A DNA stretch of 64,000 bases from Paraburkholderia sp. BL23I1N1 (GCF_003610295.1 NZ_RAPV01000002.1:310001-374000); one strand, 5' to 3'; shown: positions 1-12,041, counted from the stretch's first letter. The notes: generated by a model not told the origin, from the letters alone. Numbers and translations are program-made.

Positions 1-773
<773 letters not shown>

Positions 774-870
774 TCAATTCTTCACTCGCGCAAAGGCGCA
801 GTTTCGATGGGGCCAGCTAGACGGGCGCGCCACGAGGGCGCACACGAAGCGGCGTGCTTGACCGTTACGG

Positions 871-1755
871 TCAGACCGCCGCAGCGCCACCGACGATTTC
901 CGACAGTTCTTTCGTGATCGCGGCCTGACGGCTCTTGTTGTACACAAGCTGCAGTTCGTTGATGACCGTCTTCGCGTTGTCCGAAGCGGCCTTCATTGCG
1001 ACCATGCGTGCCGACTGCTCCGATGCCATGTTTTCCGCGACGGCCTGATAGACCAGCGCTTCGACATAACGCACCAGCAGTTCGTCCACCACTGCCTGTG
1101 CGTCCGGCTCGTAGATGTAGTCCCACTGCGTGCTCGGCGTCGTGCCGTCTTCGTCCTTACGCTCGAACTGGTCCGCCGACAGCGGCAACAGTTGCTCGAT
1201 CACCGGCTCCTGCTTCATCGTATTGACGAAGCGCGTGTACGCGAGGTACACCGCCGAAACCTTGCCTTCCGAGTACAGGTCGAGCTGCACCTTCACCGCG
1301 CCGATCAGCTTTTCCAGATGCGGCGTGTCGCCCAGATGCACGACATTCGACACCACCCTGGCGCGCAGACGGTTCAGGAAACCCAGACCCTTGGTGCCGA
1401 TCGCCGTTGCTTCGATCGTCTTGCCCTGACCTTCCAGTTCCTTGAACTTCTGCAGCGACGCACGCAGCACGTTGGTGTTCATACCACCGCACAACCCTTT
1501 ATCGGTCGTGACGAGGATGATGCCGGCCGTTTTCGCGCCTTCGTTCGACACCATGAACGGGTGACGATACTCCGGGTTCGCACGGCTCATGTGCGCAGCG
1601 ATATCGCGGACCTTGTCGGCATACGGGCGAGCAGCGCGCATGCGCTCCTGAGCGCGGCGCATCTTCGATGCGGCCACCATCTCCATCGCTTTCGTGATCT
1701 TGCGCGTGTTTTGCACGCTCTTGATCTTGCCGCGAATTTCCTTCATTCCAGCCAT
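871..1755 (-). CDS. atpG: ATP synthase F1 subunit gamma
   Basis: Central rotor shaft of F1, linking the c-ring to the alpha3beta3 head. The 294-aa product begins [20 protein letters not shown] and has the typical C-terminal segment ([23 protein letters not shown]), the two coiled-coil ends that form the shaft. Its length is close to bacterial gamma subunits. AAGGAG lies just upstream of the ATG. It sits between atpA and atpD in the standard order. Confidence 0.98.
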   Translation of the reverse strand: MAGMKEIRGKIKSVQNTRKITKAMEMVAASKMRRAQERMRAARPYADKVRDIAAHMSRANPEYRHPFMVSNEGAKTAGIILVTTDKGLCGGMNTNVLRASLQKFKELEGQGKTIEATAIGTKGLGFLNRLRARVVSNVVHLGDTPHLEKLIGAVKVQLDLYSEGKVSAVYLAYTRFVNTMKQEPVIEQLLPLSADQFERKDEDGTTPSTQWDYIYEPDAQAVVDELLVRYVEALVYQAVAENMASEQSARMVAMKAASDNAKTVINELQLVYNKSRQAAITKELSEIVGGAAAV

Positions 1756-1884
1756 TGCTTGCTCCTTGTCGGCCCGAGTTAGCGCTTTAGCGCTTACTCG
1801 GGTCCCATCGAATCAGCGCGGGTTCAGTTGCCTGCGGCCCGCGCCGCTTCGAGGTCCGTTTATGCCTTGCGGATCACTCGCGGA

Positions 1885-3426
1885 TCAATAAGCGCCGGAC
1901 TTCTTGAAGTCTTTGAGAGCCGTATGCAGCAGGGCTTCGTCGTCCTTCGAGAGTTCCTTGGTATCTTCGATGCGCCTGACCAGGTCAGCGTGGCTCGTCT
2001 TCAGATAATCGCGCAGGCCCTTTTCGAACGGCAGCACTTGCGCAACTTCCAGATCGTCGAGGTAGCCGTTGTTCGCGGCGAACAGCGCGACAGCCAGTTC
2101 CCACACTTGCAGCGGCTGATACTGCGGCTGCTTCAGCAGTTCCGTCACGCGGCGGCCGCGCTCCAGTTGCTTGCGGGTCGCTTCGTCGAGGTCCGATGCG
2201 AACTGTGCGAACGCGGCCAGTTCACGGTACTGTGCGAGGTCGGTACGGATACCGCCCGACAGCTTCTTCACAACCTTGGTTTGAGCCGCACCACCGACGC
2301 GCGACACCGACACGCCGGCATTAATTGCCGGGCGGATACCTGCGTTGAAGAGGTCGGTTTCCAGGAAGATCTGGCCGTCGGTAATCGAGATCACGTTCGT
2401 CGGAACGAATGCGGTCACGTCGCCTGCTTGCGTTTCAATGACCGGCAGTGCCGTCAGCGAACCGCTCTTGCCCTTCACTTCGCCGTTCGTGAACTTCTCG
2501 ACGTACTCTTCCGAGACGCGAGCAGCACGTTCCAGCAGGCGCGAGTGCAGATAGAACACGTCGCCCGGGTAAGCTTCACGGCCCGGCGGGCGGCGCAGCA
2601 GCAGCGAGATCTGACGGTATGCCCAAGCTTGCTTGGTCAAATCGTCATACACGATCAGGGCGTCTTGACCGCGGTCGCGGAAGTATTCGCCCATCGTGCA
2701 GCCGGCGTACGGTGCGAGGTATTGCATCGCAGCCGATTCCGAAGCCGAAGCGGCCACGACGATCGTGTATTCCAGCGCGCCGGTTTCTTCCAGCTTGCGC
2801 ACCACGTTCATGATCGACGAAGCCTTCTGGCCGATCGCGACGTAGATACAGAAGAGGTTTTTGCCCTTCTGGTTGATGATCGCGTCGACTGCGACTGCCG
2901 TCTTGCCGCACTGGCGGTCGCCAATGATCAGCTCGCGCTGGCCACGGCCAACCGGCACCATTGCGTCGATCGACTTCAGACCGGTTTGGACCGGTTCCGA
3001 AACCGACTTACGCCAGATCACGCCCGGAGCAATCTTTTCGATTGCGTCGGTTTTCTTCGCGTTGATCGGGCCCTTGCCGTCGATCGGGTTGCCGAGTGCA
3101 TCGACCACGCGGCCGAGCAGTTCCGGACCCACCGGCACTTCGAGAATGCGGCCCGTCGTCTTGACGATGTCGCCTTCCGAAATGTGTTCGTACTCACCCA
3201 GAATCACGGCGCCGACCGAGTCGCGCTCGAGGTTCAGTGCGAGACCGAAGGTGTTGCCCGGGAATTCGAGCATTTCGCCCTGCATCACTTCCGATAGGCC
3301 GTGAATACGCACGATACCGTCGGTCACGGAGATCACGGTGCCCTGGTTGCGAACGTCTGCGCTCGCTTCAAGGCCCTGGATCCGGCTCTTGATCAGCTCG
3401 CTGATCTCAGAGGGATTGAGTTGCAT
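1885..3426 (-). CDS. atpA: ATP synthase F1 subunit alpha
   Basis: Regulatory nucleotide-binding subunit of F1 (513 aa), alternating with beta in the hexamer. It begins [20 protein letters not shown] and has the P-loop GDRQCGKT at residues 169-176; the position usually held by Thr (GDRQTGKT in E. coli) is Cys here. The ATG at 3426 is preceded by CAGGAG. A 489-aa frame on the opposite strand over this gene is a shadow caused by high GC. The gene is 58 bases after atpH in the operon. Confidence 0.98.
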   Translation of the reverse strand: MQLNPSEISELIKSRIQGLEASADVRNQGTVISVTDGIVRIHGLSEVMQGEMLEFPGNTFGLALNLERDSVGAVILGEYEHISEGDIVKTTGRILEVPVGPELLGRVVDALGNPIDGKGPINAKKTDAIEKIAPGVIWRKSVSEPVQTGLKSIDAMVPVGRGQRELIIGDRQCGKTAVAVDAIINQKGKNLFCIYVAIGQKASSIMNVVRKLEETGALEYTIVVAASASESAAMQYLAPYAGCTMGEYFRDRGQDALIVYDDLTKQAWAYRQISLLLRRPPGREAYPGDVFYLHSRLLERAARVSEEYVEKFTNGEVKGKSGSLTALPVIETQAGDVTAFVPTNVISITDGQIFLETDLFNAGIRPAINAGVSVSRVGGAAQTKVVKKLSGGIRTDLAQYRELAAFAQFASDLDEATRKQLERGRRVTELLKQPQYQPLQVWELAVALFAANNGYLDDLEVAQVLPFEKGLRDYLKTSHADLVRRIEDTKELSKDDEALLHTALKDFKKSGAY

Positions 3427-3484
3427 TATTCGCTCCTGATAGTCAATTCTGTTGCGTGCCAGCTGCTGAAGCGCCTCGGGCGCT

Positions 3485-4024
3485 TCAGGCCGTCAGAGCC
3501 GTCTGCATGCTGGCAAGCCGCGCGCGGACCGAGGTATCGAGCACTTCGTCGCCGACCGTCACGCGCACGCCGCCGATAAGCGACGAGTCGATTTCGACCG
3601 TCGGCTTCAGCTTGCGCTTGAATTTGCGTTCGAGACTTGCGACGAGTTCGTTCAACTGCGCGCCTTCGAGCGGGAATGCGCTGACGATCAGCACATCGGC
3701 CGCCCCTTCGCGGGCATTCTTCAACTCTTCGAACTGCACAGCGATTTCCGGCAGCAATTGCAGACGATGGTTATCGACCAGCATTTGCACCAGATTCTTC
3801 GCTTGCGCGTTGTCCTTGAGCGGCGACTTGACCGCGGCCAGCAGCAGTTCGCTGACCTGGGCGCGGCTTACTTTCGGGCTCGAGGCGATCGACAGCACTT
3901 CGGGCAGACGCGCAACCTGTGCCAGCTCCTGCACGAGCGTGGACCAGGCGGCGATGTCACCAGCTTCGGCCACGCCAAACAGCGCTTCTGCGTACGGACG
4001 GGCGATGGTTGCAAGTTCGGCCAT
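3485..4024 (-). CDS. atpH: ATP synthase F1 subunit delta
   Basis: Stator protein joining the top of F1 to the peripheral b-subunit stalk. The 179-aa product begins [20 protein letters not shown] and ends with the conserved region around [20 protein letters not shown], as in the delta/OSCP family. It starts 2 bases after the atpF stop, so the two are probably translationally coupled; no separate strong ribosome site is needed. Confidence 0.97.
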   Translation of the reverse strand: MAELATIARPYAEALFGVAEAGDIAAWSTLVQELAQVARLPEVLSIASSPKVSRAQVSELLLAAVKSPLKDNAQAKNLVQMLVDNHRLQLLPEIAVQFEELKNAREGAADVLIVSAFPLEGAQLNELVASLERKFKRKLKPTVEIDSSLIGGVRVTVGDEVLDTSVRARLASMQTALTA

Positions 4025-4026
4025 GA

Positions 4027-4497
4027 TCAGAGCTCGGCTTTCAGTTGATTCAGCAGGTCAGCGTGAGCTGCCTGGTCGACTTCGCGCTTCAGGATCTGTT
4101 CTGCGCCCTTCACGGCGAGTGCAGCGACTTCGCCGCGCAGCGTTTCGCGCGCCTTCACGACTTGCTGGTCCGCGTCGGCCTTCGCTTGCGCGATGATGCG
4201 AGCGGCTTCAGCTTGTGCTTGAGCCTTGATTTCGTCAGCGACTGTCACAGCGCGCTTTTCTGCGTCAGCAATGCGTTGCTGACCGTCATTGCGTGCCTGA
4301 GCGAGTTCCTGGTCGACGCGCTTGTGAGCGGCTTCGAGTTCAGCCTTGCCCTTTTCAGCGGCAGACAAACCGTCAGCAATCTTCTTCGAGCGCTCGTCGA
4401 GGGCGTTGATCAACGGCGGCCACACGAACTTCATCGTGAACCACGCGAGGATCAGGAACACGACCATTTGCGCAAACAGGGTTGCGTTGAGATTCAC
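4027..4497 (-). CDS. atpF: ATP synthase Fo subunit b
   Basis: Peripheral stalk protein of 156 aa. It has one N-terminal membrane helix ([20 protein letters not shown], residues 1-20) followed by a long charged Ala/Lys/Glu-rich coiled coil that reaches up to F1. AAGGAA precedes the ATG at 4497. It lies between atpE (gap about 138 bases) and atpH. Confidence 0.97.
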   Translation of the reverse strand: MNLNATLFAQMVVFLILAWFTMKFVWPPLINALDERSKKIADGLSAAEKGKAELEAAHKRVDQELAQARNDGQQRIADAEKRAVTVADEIKAQAQAEAARIIAQAKADADQQVVKARETLRGEVAALAVKGAEQILKREVDQAAHADLLNQLKAEL

Positions 4498-4635
4498 GGT
4501 GTTTCCTTAAACGTTGCTAGTTCGGAAAGTGAAACGGCAAGGCGCTCATCGATTCTGTATTCGATCAGCGCCTAAGTGCCCGTTCCGCCCTGCGCCTTTA
4601 CCAGTTATAGCTCAGGCGCAAACTTCCGAGGAACC

Positions 4636-4929
<294 letters not shown>

Positions 4930-4998
4930 TTAGAACTGGTTGGAACTGGGATTTAATAAAACAAAAACTAAAACAATTCGTCGTTCGACACGCCGTGA

Positions 4999-5850
4999 TT
5001 AGTGGCTGTCGTGTGCCTGTCCGATGTACACCAGCGTCAGCATCATGAAAATGAACGCTTGCAGCAGAACGATCAGGATGTGGAAGATCGCCCAGACCGT
5101 GCCCGCGATGACGTGGCCGATAAAGCCGAGCACTGACGCGTCCGCGCCGAAACCCCACATGCTGCCGAGCAGGGCAATCAGCAGGAACAACAGTTCGCCC
5201 GCGTACATGTTGCCGAACAGCCGCATGCCGAGCGAGACCGTCTTTGCGACGAACTCGATGATGTTCAATGCAAGGTTCGGGATCCACAGCAGCGGATGCG
5301 CGCCGAACGGAGCCGACAGCAGTTCATGCACGAAGCCGCCTGCGCCCTTGATCTTGAAGTTGTAGTAAATCATCAGCGCGAACACGCCGAGTGCGATGCC
5401 GAGCGTGCCGTTCAGGTCGGCGGTCGGCACGATGCGGTGATGGGGAATGACTTCCGAGAGGCCCAGCCAGCCGATCACGCGGCCCGGCAGGTCGACGGGG
5501 ATGAAGTCGAGCGAGTTCATCAGGGCGACCCAGACGAACACGGTCAGTGCCAGCGGGGCGATGAAGGTACGCGAGCCGTGGATCATCGACTTCGATTGAT
5601 CTTCGACCATCTCGACCAGCATTTCGATCGCGCACTGGAAACGGCCCGGCACGCCGGACGTTGCCTTGCGGGCTGCGAGATGCAGGATGGCGATCGTGGC
5701 CAGACCGCAAACGATCGACCAGAAAAGGGTGTCCAGATTCCACACGTGAATGTCGAAAATCGACGTCTGGTGCGCGGTGGAAAAGTTCTGCAAGTGGTGC
5801 GCGATGTACTCGGACGGATCCAGAGCGCGCGTGCCTTCGCTAGCTGCCAT
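4999..5850 (-). CDS. atpB: ATP synthase Fo subunit a
   Basis: Membrane subunit with the proton half-channels, 283 aa from the ATG at 5850 ([20 protein letters not shown]). Several hydrophobic helices are visible, and the C-terminal region [20 protein letters not shown] contains the essential Arg and conserved Gly/Glu of helix 4. An upstream in-frame ATG at 5904 would add 18 residues without family support; GGGTGG precedes the chosen start. It follows atpI after about 180 bases. Confidence 0.97.
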   Translation of the reverse strand: MAASEGTRALDPSEYIAHHLQNFSTAHQTSIFDIHVWNLDTLFWSIVCGLATIAILHLAARKATSGVPGRFQCAIEMLVEMVEDQSKSMIHGSRTFIAPLALTVFVWVALMNSLDFIPVDLPGRVIGWLGLSEVIPHHRIVPTADLNGTLGIALGVFALMIYYNFKIKGAGGFVHELLSAPFGAHPLLWIPNLALNIIEFVAKTVSLGMRLFGNMYAGELLFLLIALLGSMWGFGADASVLGFIGHVIAGTVWAIFHILIVLLQAFIFMMLTLVYIGQAHDSH

Positions 5851-6028
5851 ATCGTTAATGCCACCCAAATTGTCGAAAATCGTCTCGGGCCGTTCCCGCC
5901 GCAATACTGTATTGCGGGAACACGCCGGGTGCGGACCCTGTCAAATCCGCACTCCTGATGCCGACGCTGCGCGCCGGCCTGAATTTTGTGCTGCTACTCT
6001 TGTGCTACAACTTTTCGCTACAACAACC

Positions 6029-6574
6029 TTAGCGCCACGCCAAGGCGATCCAGTACGTCTTGAGCGCGATGAGGTAGGTCACAAGCAGCGGCACCCAGCG
6101 TACGTCGTGATACCAGAAAGCGATAGCTACAAACATCGCGATCGTTGTCCCCATCTTGAGCGCTTCGCCGATCATCCAGCTCATCGCTGTTTCGGCGCCG
6201 CTCAGCGTTCTAAGCCGTGCCGCGAACAACGCGCTCGGCACCCAGCAGATCGCTCCCCCCAGGAACGCGGACAGCGCAGCATCGCCCGGCGGCTTGTAAA
6301 AAAGCCACCACACGAGCGTAGCACCCAGGGACAAAACCATTTGCGCCGCCACGACCTTGAAAGGCGTAACGCGCGATGGACGACTCACATTCGAACCAAA
6401 CAGCTTTTCAGCCTCGGCCCGGGTGAGCGGAACGATATTGTTATCTTGTTGCTCGACATCCCACGCATCGTCAGTTGTAACGTGCTGACCGGTGGACGCA
6501 TCGGAAACGGTGCGTTCAGCGCGGTGGTCGTCACGCCCATTCTTCGGCGCTTGATTCGACGTTTTAACCGCCAT
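6029..6574 (-). CDS. atpI: ATP synthase subunit I (AtpI family)
   Basis: First gene of the atp operon, 181 aa. AtpI proteins are membrane proteins thought to help assemble the c-ring. Here a hydrophilic N-terminal stretch of about 70 residues precedes four hydrophobic segments (VVAAQMVLSLGATLVWWLFY through WVPLLVTYLIALKTYWIALA). Sequence conservation in this family is low, so the assignment rests on position directly upstream of atpB plus topology. The N-terminal extension is longer than in E. coli AtpI. Confidence 0.88.
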   Translation of the reverse strand: MAVKTSNQAPKNGRDDHRAERTVSDASTGQHVTTDDAWDVEQQDNNIVPLTRAEAEKLFGSNVSRPSRVTPFKVVAAQMVLSLGATLVWWLFYKPPGDAALSAFLGGAICWVPSALFAARLRTLSGAETAMSWMIGEALKMGTTIAMFVAIAFWYHDVRWVPLLVTYLIALKTYWIALAWR

Positions 6575-6653
6575 CGCAGTGTTCCGAAAGTCTTGTTCCA
6601 GCCCGTGAGCTTACGCTGCGCTTACGGGGTTGCCGTGCAATTAAATCCGGGCG

Positions 6654-6682
6654 ATTGTAAGCGATAGTTGCAGGCAATTCAA
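6654..6682 (-). promoter_or_regulatory. sigma70-type promoter of the atp operon
   Basis: On the minus strand TTGAAT (plus 6677-6682) and TACAAT (plus 6654-6659) are separated by exactly 17 bases. They match TTGACA and TATAAT at 4 and 5 of 6 positions. The predicted transcript start near 6646 leaves a leader of about 70 bases before atpI. Confidence 0.7.
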
Positions 6683-7467
6683 GACTTTAGGCCACTCAAT
6701 AACCAGTGTGAAAACGGCCTTCACGATCCGGGAATATGATGTCGGACAACGCGTACACGGCAAATGTAAGGCGGCCGGGGGGTGGCAAAACATGCGCAAT
6801 GAATCGACGAGGTTGAAGCGCGCGGATGCGTCGTTTCGACGCTATTGCGGACGTCTCAAAAATGCAACAGACGATTGTTTTTGCCAGCTTTGGTGGACAT
6901 AAAGGACGGCGTTAGGTAGAGGCGAGAGCGCGGGCCGTGGCCCTTCCCATCGCGACCACGCAGCGCTGGACATTGTTCTCCATGCCGGGCGACCGACGAC
7001 GCGAACAGTCAGGTATCCACCGCTTCATGTCGATGCCTGCCCCGCCCTTCGCATCCACCCTTACCACGCGTCGGCACACAACGCCCTTCGCAAGATCCAG
7101 AGACGTCAAAGGACGCGGTATGGGGAACTCGTCGCAGCCATGCAGCAGAAAGCCCCCCGCAAACGGCCGTATCTGCGCCGCAGGCTCGGATCCCGGCGCA
7201 ACCTGACCATATCGGCGTCATCGGGAAAGCCGCAGTGCAAACCGATATGCCGGAATCCTCACTATTAAACACGGCAGATAATTAGGAATCCAACTGAAAC
7301 TCTTGCCGACCATCGATCAATCAGGGAATCGTCAAATGAATGATGCCTGCGGCCGATATGGCCGCCGCGCCACCACTACCACCGCAAACACACTAAGCGT
7401 TCGAGGAGGAGCGGAACCCACCGAGGCCCCAGTGTGTTCACATCCCCTCAAATTCAACCCGCGATGA
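6683..7467. other. intergenic region between the atp promoter and parB, no gene seen
   Basis: About 785 bases with only short, unconvincing frames. A small inverted repeat GCGGCC-gatat-GGCCGC lies at 7349-7365, roughly 100 bases past the parB stop, without a T-run, so it is not a convincing intrinsic terminator. No tRNA or recognised RNA was seen. Parts of the atp control region may extend into it. Confidence 0.5.
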
Positions 7468-8358
7468 TCAAGCAGTAGTAGCGTTACCACGCAGCCGGAC
7501 AAGAATGCCTTCCAGTGCGTCCAGATCGCCGAAGTCCACCAGCACCTGGCCACGGCCGCGTCGGCCGAGCTTGATCTTGACCGTTGCGGCCAGCAGATCA
7601 GACAACTCCTCTTCGAGCCGCCGCGTGTCGCGACCACCGTCCTGATTCGCACGTGCCTTCACGGTGGGCGCAGCCTTGGTGGTCGCCGTCACCAGCTTTT
7701 CGGTCTCGCGTACCGACATGCGCTTGTTCACGACCTGGTTGGCCAGCGTGATCTGCGTCGCGGCGTCGACGGCCAGTAGCGCGCGTGCATGCCCCATGTC
7801 GAGATCACCGGCCAGCAACATCGTCTGCACCGGCGTCGCGAGGTTGAGCAAACGCAGCAGATTCGATACTGCACTGCGCGAGCGGCCCACCGACTCAGCC
7901 GCCTGCTCATGCGTGAAATTGAACTCGTCGAGCAAGCGCTGAATGCCCTGCGCTTCTTCCAGCGGATTCAGATCTTCGCGCTGAATATTCTCGATCAGCG
8001 CCATCGCGGCGGCGGCCTGGTCCGGCACGTCCTTCACCAGCACCGGCACCTCGTCGAGACCGGCAATACGCGCAGCGCGGAAACGCCGCTCGCCGGCGAT
8101 GATCTCGTACTTATCCGCCGAAACCGGCCGCACGAGGATCGGCTGCATCAGCCCCTGAGCACGGATGCTGGCCGCCAACTCTTGCAACGCGCCTTCGTCC
8201 ATGCGCGTGCGCGGCTGGTACTTGCCGGCCTGCAGCTTGCTGAGCGGCAGCACGTTCGGCGCACCCTCGATCGCCACGACCTCGGTAATATCCGCGCTGC
8301 CGCCAAGCAACGCTTCCAGACCGCGGCCCAACCCCTTCTTTCTTGCTACTGCGTTCAT
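7468..8358 (-). CDS. parB: chromosome partitioning protein ParB
   Basis: Centromere-binding CTPase-type ParB, 296 aa, which binds parS and spreads to form the partition complex. It has the N-terminal ParB/Srx region with LPLSKLQAGKYQPRTRMDE and GERRFRAARIAG, then a helix-turn-helix (FTHEQAAESVGRSRSAVSNL) and a C-terminal dimer segment. It is 18 bases downstream of parA in the operon mnmG-rsmG-parA-parB. Two consensus parS sites lie 2.1 and 3.7 kb upstream of its start. Confidence 0.97.
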   Translation of the reverse strand: MNAVARKKGLGRGLEALLGGSADITEVVAIEGAPNVLPLSKLQAGKYQPRTRMDEGALQELAASIRAQGLMQPILVRPVSADKYEIIAGERRFRAARIAGLDEVPVLVKDVPDQAAAAMALIENIQREDLNPLEEAQGIQRLLDEFNFTHEQAAESVGRSRSAVSNLLRLLNLATPVQTMLLAGDLDMGHARALLAVDAATQITLANQVVNKRMSVRETEKLVTATTKAAPTVKARANQDGGRDTRRLEEELSDLLAATVKIKLGRRGRGQVLVDFGDLDALEGILVRLRGNATTA

Positions 8359-8376
8359 TGTGCTTCCTCGATCCGC

Positions 8377-9168
8377 TTAGGACGCCTGGGGCGCGTCATT
8401 CAACGTGCGCACCCGCTCTATCATCTCTGCACCGAATTGCACGTACGCCTGCGCGCCGCGCGATGCCTTATCGAACACGACGCCCGGCAACCCATAGCTA
8501 GGCGCCTCAGCAAGACGCACGTTGCGCGGGATCACCACGTCGAACACCTTGTCGCCAAAGTGCTCTTTCAGCTGATCCGAGACTTGCTGTTGCAATGTGA
8601 TACGCGGATCGAACATGACGCGGAGCAAGCCGATCACCTTCAGATCGCGATTCAGGTTCGCGTGCACCTGCTTGATCGTGTTGACCAGGTCCGACAGGCC
8701 CTCGAGCGCGAAGTACTCGCACTGCATCGGGATCACCACGCCATGTGCGGCACACAAGCCGTTGAGTGTCAGGAGCGACAAGGCAGGCGGGCAGTCGATC
8801 AGCACGAAATCGTATTCACTTTCAACCGCCGCCAAGGCAATCTTCATCTGGCGCTCGCGATTCTGTACGCTGACGAGTTCAACCTCGGCACCCGCCAGTT
8901 CACGGTTCGCGGGCAGAACGTCGTAGCCGACGGCCTCCGGGCGCACTCGTGCGTCTGCCACCGACACGCCATCCACGAGCACTTCGTAGACGGTGTTCGC
9001 GCACGCGGCCTTGTCAATGCCACTGCCCATCGTGGCGTTGCCCTGCGGGTCCAGGTCAATAAGGAGGACACGCTGCCCCTGCGCTGCCAGGCTCGCGGCC
9101 AGATTGACTGCCGTCGTCGTCTTGCCGACGCCGCCTTTCTGGTTCGCAACGCAGAAGATTTTTGCCAT
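8377..9168 (-). CDS. parA: chromosome partitioning ATPase ParA (Soj family)
   Basis: Deviant Walker ATPase of 263 aa that drives segregation of the ParB-parS complex over the nucleoid. The N-terminus MAKIFCVANQKGGVGKTTTA has the signature KGGVGKTTT, with the switch motif LLIDLDPQGNAT at about residues 35-46. There is no N-terminal helix-turn-helix extension, so it is of the chromosomal (type Ib/Soj) kind rather than the P1 plasmid kind. It starts 93 bases after the rsmG stop. Confidence 0.97.
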   Translation of the reverse strand: MAKIFCVANQKGGVGKTTTAVNLAASLAAQGQRVLLIDLDPQGNATMGSGIDKAACANTVYEVLVDGVSVADARVRPEAVGYDVLPANRELAGAEVELVSVQNRERQMKIALAAVESEYDFVLIDCPPALSLLTLNGLCAAHGVVIPMQCEYFALEGLSDLVNTIKQVHANLNRDLKVIGLLRVMFDPRITLQQQVSDQLKEHFGDKVFDVVIPRNVRLAEAPSYGLPGVVFDKASRGAQAYVQFGAEMIERVRTLNDAPQAS

Positions 9169-9261
9169 CGTTGGTGTGTCCCTTTTGCTGCTTGAAGCTG
9201 CTTGAATAAAGTAAAAAGCGCTTTTTGGTCGCGGTGCGTGCCTCGAACCTGCCGGCGGCTG

Positions 9262-9945
9262 TCAGTTCTCGGCGTCCACCAAAACCTTGATCAAATGCCG
9301 CTCCGCGTCGAGCGACGGCACGTTCAGCCGAATGATCTGCTCCACGTGGGCACCCGCTGGCAAGCGCTCGATCTCGCCATCCGGGCGCACGCCCTTCATG
9401 GCCCAGATCGCGCCCTGTTCCGCAACCAGATGACGGGCCAGTGTAACGAAATCCGCGAGCTCTGCGAATGCGCGCGACACGATTACGTCGAACTTTGCCG
9501 GTACTTCGGCGCCCGGCTGCAAAGTCTCGACGCGGCCTGTAACAACCGACAGATTCGCAAGGCCAAGCTCAGCTTTGGCCTGAGCCTGAAACGCCGTCTT
9601 TTTATGAACGATGTCGTTCACGGTGACGGTCCAGTCGGGCAGCACGATAGCCAGCACGATACCGGGCAGACCACCACCGGAACCCACGTCCAGCACAGAG
9701 GACACGCCACGCGTGGCAAGATGCGGTACGATCGAGAGCGAATCCAGGATGTGCTGGATCAGCATTTGCCGCGGATCGCGAATCGCCGTCAGGTTATAAA
9801 CAGCGTTCCACTTGGACAGCAGCGCAACGTAGTCGAGCAGCTTGCCGCGTTGCGCGTCGCTCGGATCGAGGCCGAGTTCGCGAACGCCGTCTGCTAACAA
9901 CGGCGCCAATGCCTCGCTACCACTTCCCTTCTGACTCACCGTCAT
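9262..9945 (-). CDS. rsmG: 16S rRNA (guanine-N7) methyltransferase RsmG
   Basis: Adds the 7-methyl group to G527 of 16S rRNA using S-adenosylmethionine. The 227-aa protein has the SAM-binding loop [17 protein letters not shown] at about residues 90-106 and the family motif [20 protein letters not shown] before it. Its ATG overlaps the mnmG stop (ATGA), the usual gidA-gidB coupling. Confidence 0.97.
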   Translation of the reverse strand: MTVSQKGSGSEALAPLLADGVRELGLDPSDAQRGKLLDYVALLSKWNAVYNLTAIRDPRQMLIQHILDSLSIVPHLATRGVSSVLDVGSGGGLPGIVLAIVLPDWTVTVNDIVHKKTAFQAQAKAELGLANLSVVTGRVETLQPGAEVPAKFDVIVSRAFAELADFVTLARHLVAEQGAIWAMKGVRPDGEIERLPAGAHVEQIIRLNVPSLDAERHLIKVLVDAEN

Positions 9946-11912
9946 TGCGTCACCGGCGAGCTGTCGGTGCCGGGTTCGGCGGGTTTCGTCGAACGGCGCC
10001 CCAAGCCACGCTTCAGGTGAACCATCAGCAAAGAGATCGCCGCCGGTGTAATGCCGGAAATACGCGACGCCTGGCCGATGGTTTCGGGCCGGAACTGCGT
10101 CAGCTTCTGACGCGCTTCGAACGATAGCCCTCTTACCTCGGCGTAGTCCAATCCCTCCGGCAAACGCGTACTTTCGTGCGATTCATTCCGCTCGATCTCA
10201 TCGGCTTGGCGATCGATATAACCCTGATACTTAATGCCGATCTCGATCTGCTCCTTAATCTGGGCGAGCAGAACGCTGTCTTCGGCCAGCGCTTCAGGCG
10301 CAGCGCATGCGCCCTCGCGCAAACCGCAGACGCCGTCGTAAGTCACACCCGGCCGGCGCAGCAGATCGGCCAAGCTGTATTCGTGGTCGATCGGCTTGCC
10401 GAGCAATGCGGTCGCTTCTTCAGCCGGTAACGTCTTAGGATTAACCCACGTCGTGCGAAGACGCTCTGTTTCACGTGAAACAGCGTCGCGTTTGCGGCTG
10501 AATGCGTCCCAACGGACGTCGTCGACCACACCGAGTTCGCGACCGATCTCCGTCAGGCGCATATCGGCGTTATCCTCGCGCAGGCTCAGACGGTATTCCG
10601 CGCGGCTCGTGAACATGCGATACGGCTCGGACACCCCACGCGTCACCAGATCGTCGACCAGAACGCCCAAGTAGGCCTGATCGCGGCGCGGGCACCATGC
10701 GTCTTTGCCCTGCACGTACAAGCCGGCGTTAATCCCCGCCAGCAAGCCTTGCGCAGCCGCCTCTTCGTAGCCCGTCGTGCCATTGATCTGACCCGCAAAG
10801 AACAGGCCATTGATCACCTTGGTTTCCAGCGACGCCTTCAGCCCACGCGGATCGAAGTAGTCGTATTCGATCGCGTAGCCTGACCGCAGAATATGCGCGT
10901 GCTCCAAACCGCGCATCGAACGCACGAGTTCCAGCTGCACGTCGAACGGCAGGCTGGTGGAAATCCCATTGGGATAGAACTCGTTTGTCGTCAGGCCTTC
11001 CGGTTCGAGGAAGATCTGATGCGATTCCTTCGACGCGAAACGGTGAATCTTGTCCTCAATCGACGGGCAATACCGCGGCCCCACCCCTTCGATCACGCCC
11101 GTGTACATCGGCGAGCGATCGAGCCCGCCACGAATGATGTCGTGCGTACGCTCATTCGTATGCGTGACCCAGCACGGCACCTGGCGCGGATGCTGCTCGA
11201 CGCGGCCCAAAAACGAGAAAACCGGCACCGGATCCAGATCGCCCGACTGCTCTTCAAGCTTCGAAAAGTCGATCGTCCGGCCGTCGATGCGCGGGGGCGT
11301 TCCGGTCTTGAGGCGGCCTTGCGGCAGCTTCAATTCCTTGAGGCGGGCCGACAGCGACACCGCCGCCGGATCGCCAGCACGGCCACCGGTGTAGTTATTC
11401 AAACCCACGTGAATCTTGCCGTCGAGGAAGGTCCCCGCCGTCAGCACCACTGCGCGCGAGCGGAAACGAATTCCCACCTGCGTCACGGCGCCGACCACCC
11501 GGTCACCCTCCACCATCAGATCGTCGACCGCTTGCTGGAAGAGCCACAGGTTCGGCTGATTCTCCAGCCGATGCCGGATCGCCTGCTTGTACAGCAGACG
11601 GTCTGCCTGCGCACGCGTAGCGCGTACCGCCGGGCCTTTCGACGAATTGAGGATGCGGAACTGAATTCCGCCCTCGTCCGTCGCGGCCGCCATCGCACCG
11701 CCAAGCGCATCGACTTCCTTCACCAGATGGCCCTTGCCAATCCCACCAATGGACGGGTTGCAGCTCATCTGACCGAGGGTTTCGATGTTATGCGTCAGAA
11801 GGAGGGTCGTATTGCCCATGCGTGCCGAAGCCAATGCGGCTTCGGTGCCGGCATGACCGCCGCCGACGACGATTACGTCAAATTCTGTGGGAAAAAGCAT
11901 CGCGGATCTCAC
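9942..11912 (-). CDS. mnmG: tRNA uridine-5-carboxymethylaminomethyl modification enzyme MnmG (GidA)
   Basis: FAD protein that works with MnmE to make the carboxymethylaminomethyl group on wobble U34 of certain tRNAs. The 656-aa product has an N-terminal dinucleotide fold ([20 protein letters not shown]) and the GidA signatures [20 protein letters not shown] and [20 protein letters not shown]. The coding sequence contains a full parS palindrome at 10467-10482, which encodes VSRET within [11 protein letters not shown]. First gene of the mnmG-rsmG-parA-parB operon. Confidence 0.97.
   Translation of the reverse strand: MRSAMLFPTEFDVIVVGGGHAGTEAALASARMGNTTLLLTHNIETLGQMSCNPSIGGIGKGHLVKEVDALGGAMAAATDEGGIQFRILNSSKGPAVRATRAQADRLLYKQAIRHRLENQPNLWLFQQAVDDLMVEGDRVVGAVTQVGIRFRSRAVVLTAGTFLDGKIHVGLNNYTGGRAGDPAAVSLSARLKELKLPQGRLKTGTPPRIDGRTIDFSKLEEQSGDLDPVPVFSFLGRVEQHPRQVPCWVTHTNERTHDIIRGGLDRSPMYTGVIEGVGPRYCPSIEDKIHRFASKESHQIFLEPEGLTTNEFYPNGISTSLPFDVQLELVRSMRGLEHAHILRSGYAIEYDYFDPRGLKASLETKVINGLFFAGQINGTTGYEEAAAQGLLAGINAGLYVQGKDAWCPRRDQAYLGVLVDDLVTRGVSEPYRMFTSRAEYRLSLREDNADMRLTEIGRELGVVDDVRWDAFSRKRDAVSRETERLRTTWVNPKTLPAEEATALLGKPIDHEYSLADLLRRPGVTYDGVCGLREGACAAPEALAEDSVLLAQIKEQIEIGIKYQGYIDRQADEIERNESHESTRLPEGLDYAEVRGLSFEARQKLTQFRPETIGQASRISGITPAAISLLMVHLKRGLGRRSTKPAEPGTDSSPVTQ
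10467..10482. promoter_or_regulatory. parS centromere site within mnmG
   Basis: TGTTTCACGTGAAACA is a perfect 16-bp palindrome identical to the widely conserved chromosomal parS bound by ParB. It is inside the mnmG coding region, 2.1 kb upstream of the parB start. Confidence 0.95.
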
Positions 11913-12004
11913 GCCAGATCGTCGCGTGAGCCTTTCAAAGGAAAATGTATGGGCGAATTATAACGGGTTCGGTTTAGGCCCGAATTTCGGCCGAATGGCC
12001 AGGC

Positions 12005-12041
12005 AAGAAAAAAGCGGTGTGTTTCACGTGAAACACACCGC
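12005..12041 (-). terminator. intrinsic terminator of the first liv operon, built around parS
   Basis: On the minus strand, downstream of the livF stop, a perfect palindrome (plus 12014-12041) is followed by TTTTTTCTT (plus 12005-12013). The stem is GCGGTGTGTTTCAC pairing with its complement, with no unpaired loop bases in DNA terms, so the RNA loop would open a few central pairs. The hairpin core is the parS site. Confidence 0.75.
12020..12035. promoter_or_regulatory. parS centromere site upstream of mnmG
   Basis: A second perfect TGTTTCACGTGAAACA, about 108 bases upstream of the mnmG start. It forms the centre of a longer perfect 28-bp palindrome (12014-12041) that also looks like a transcription terminator. 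Confidence 0.95.

Noticed and set aside
1828..3297. 489-aa open frame opposite atpA
   Set aside because: It is an antisense shadow: high-GC codon bias keeps the opposite frame open. No family resemblance; His/Arg-rich low-quality sequence.
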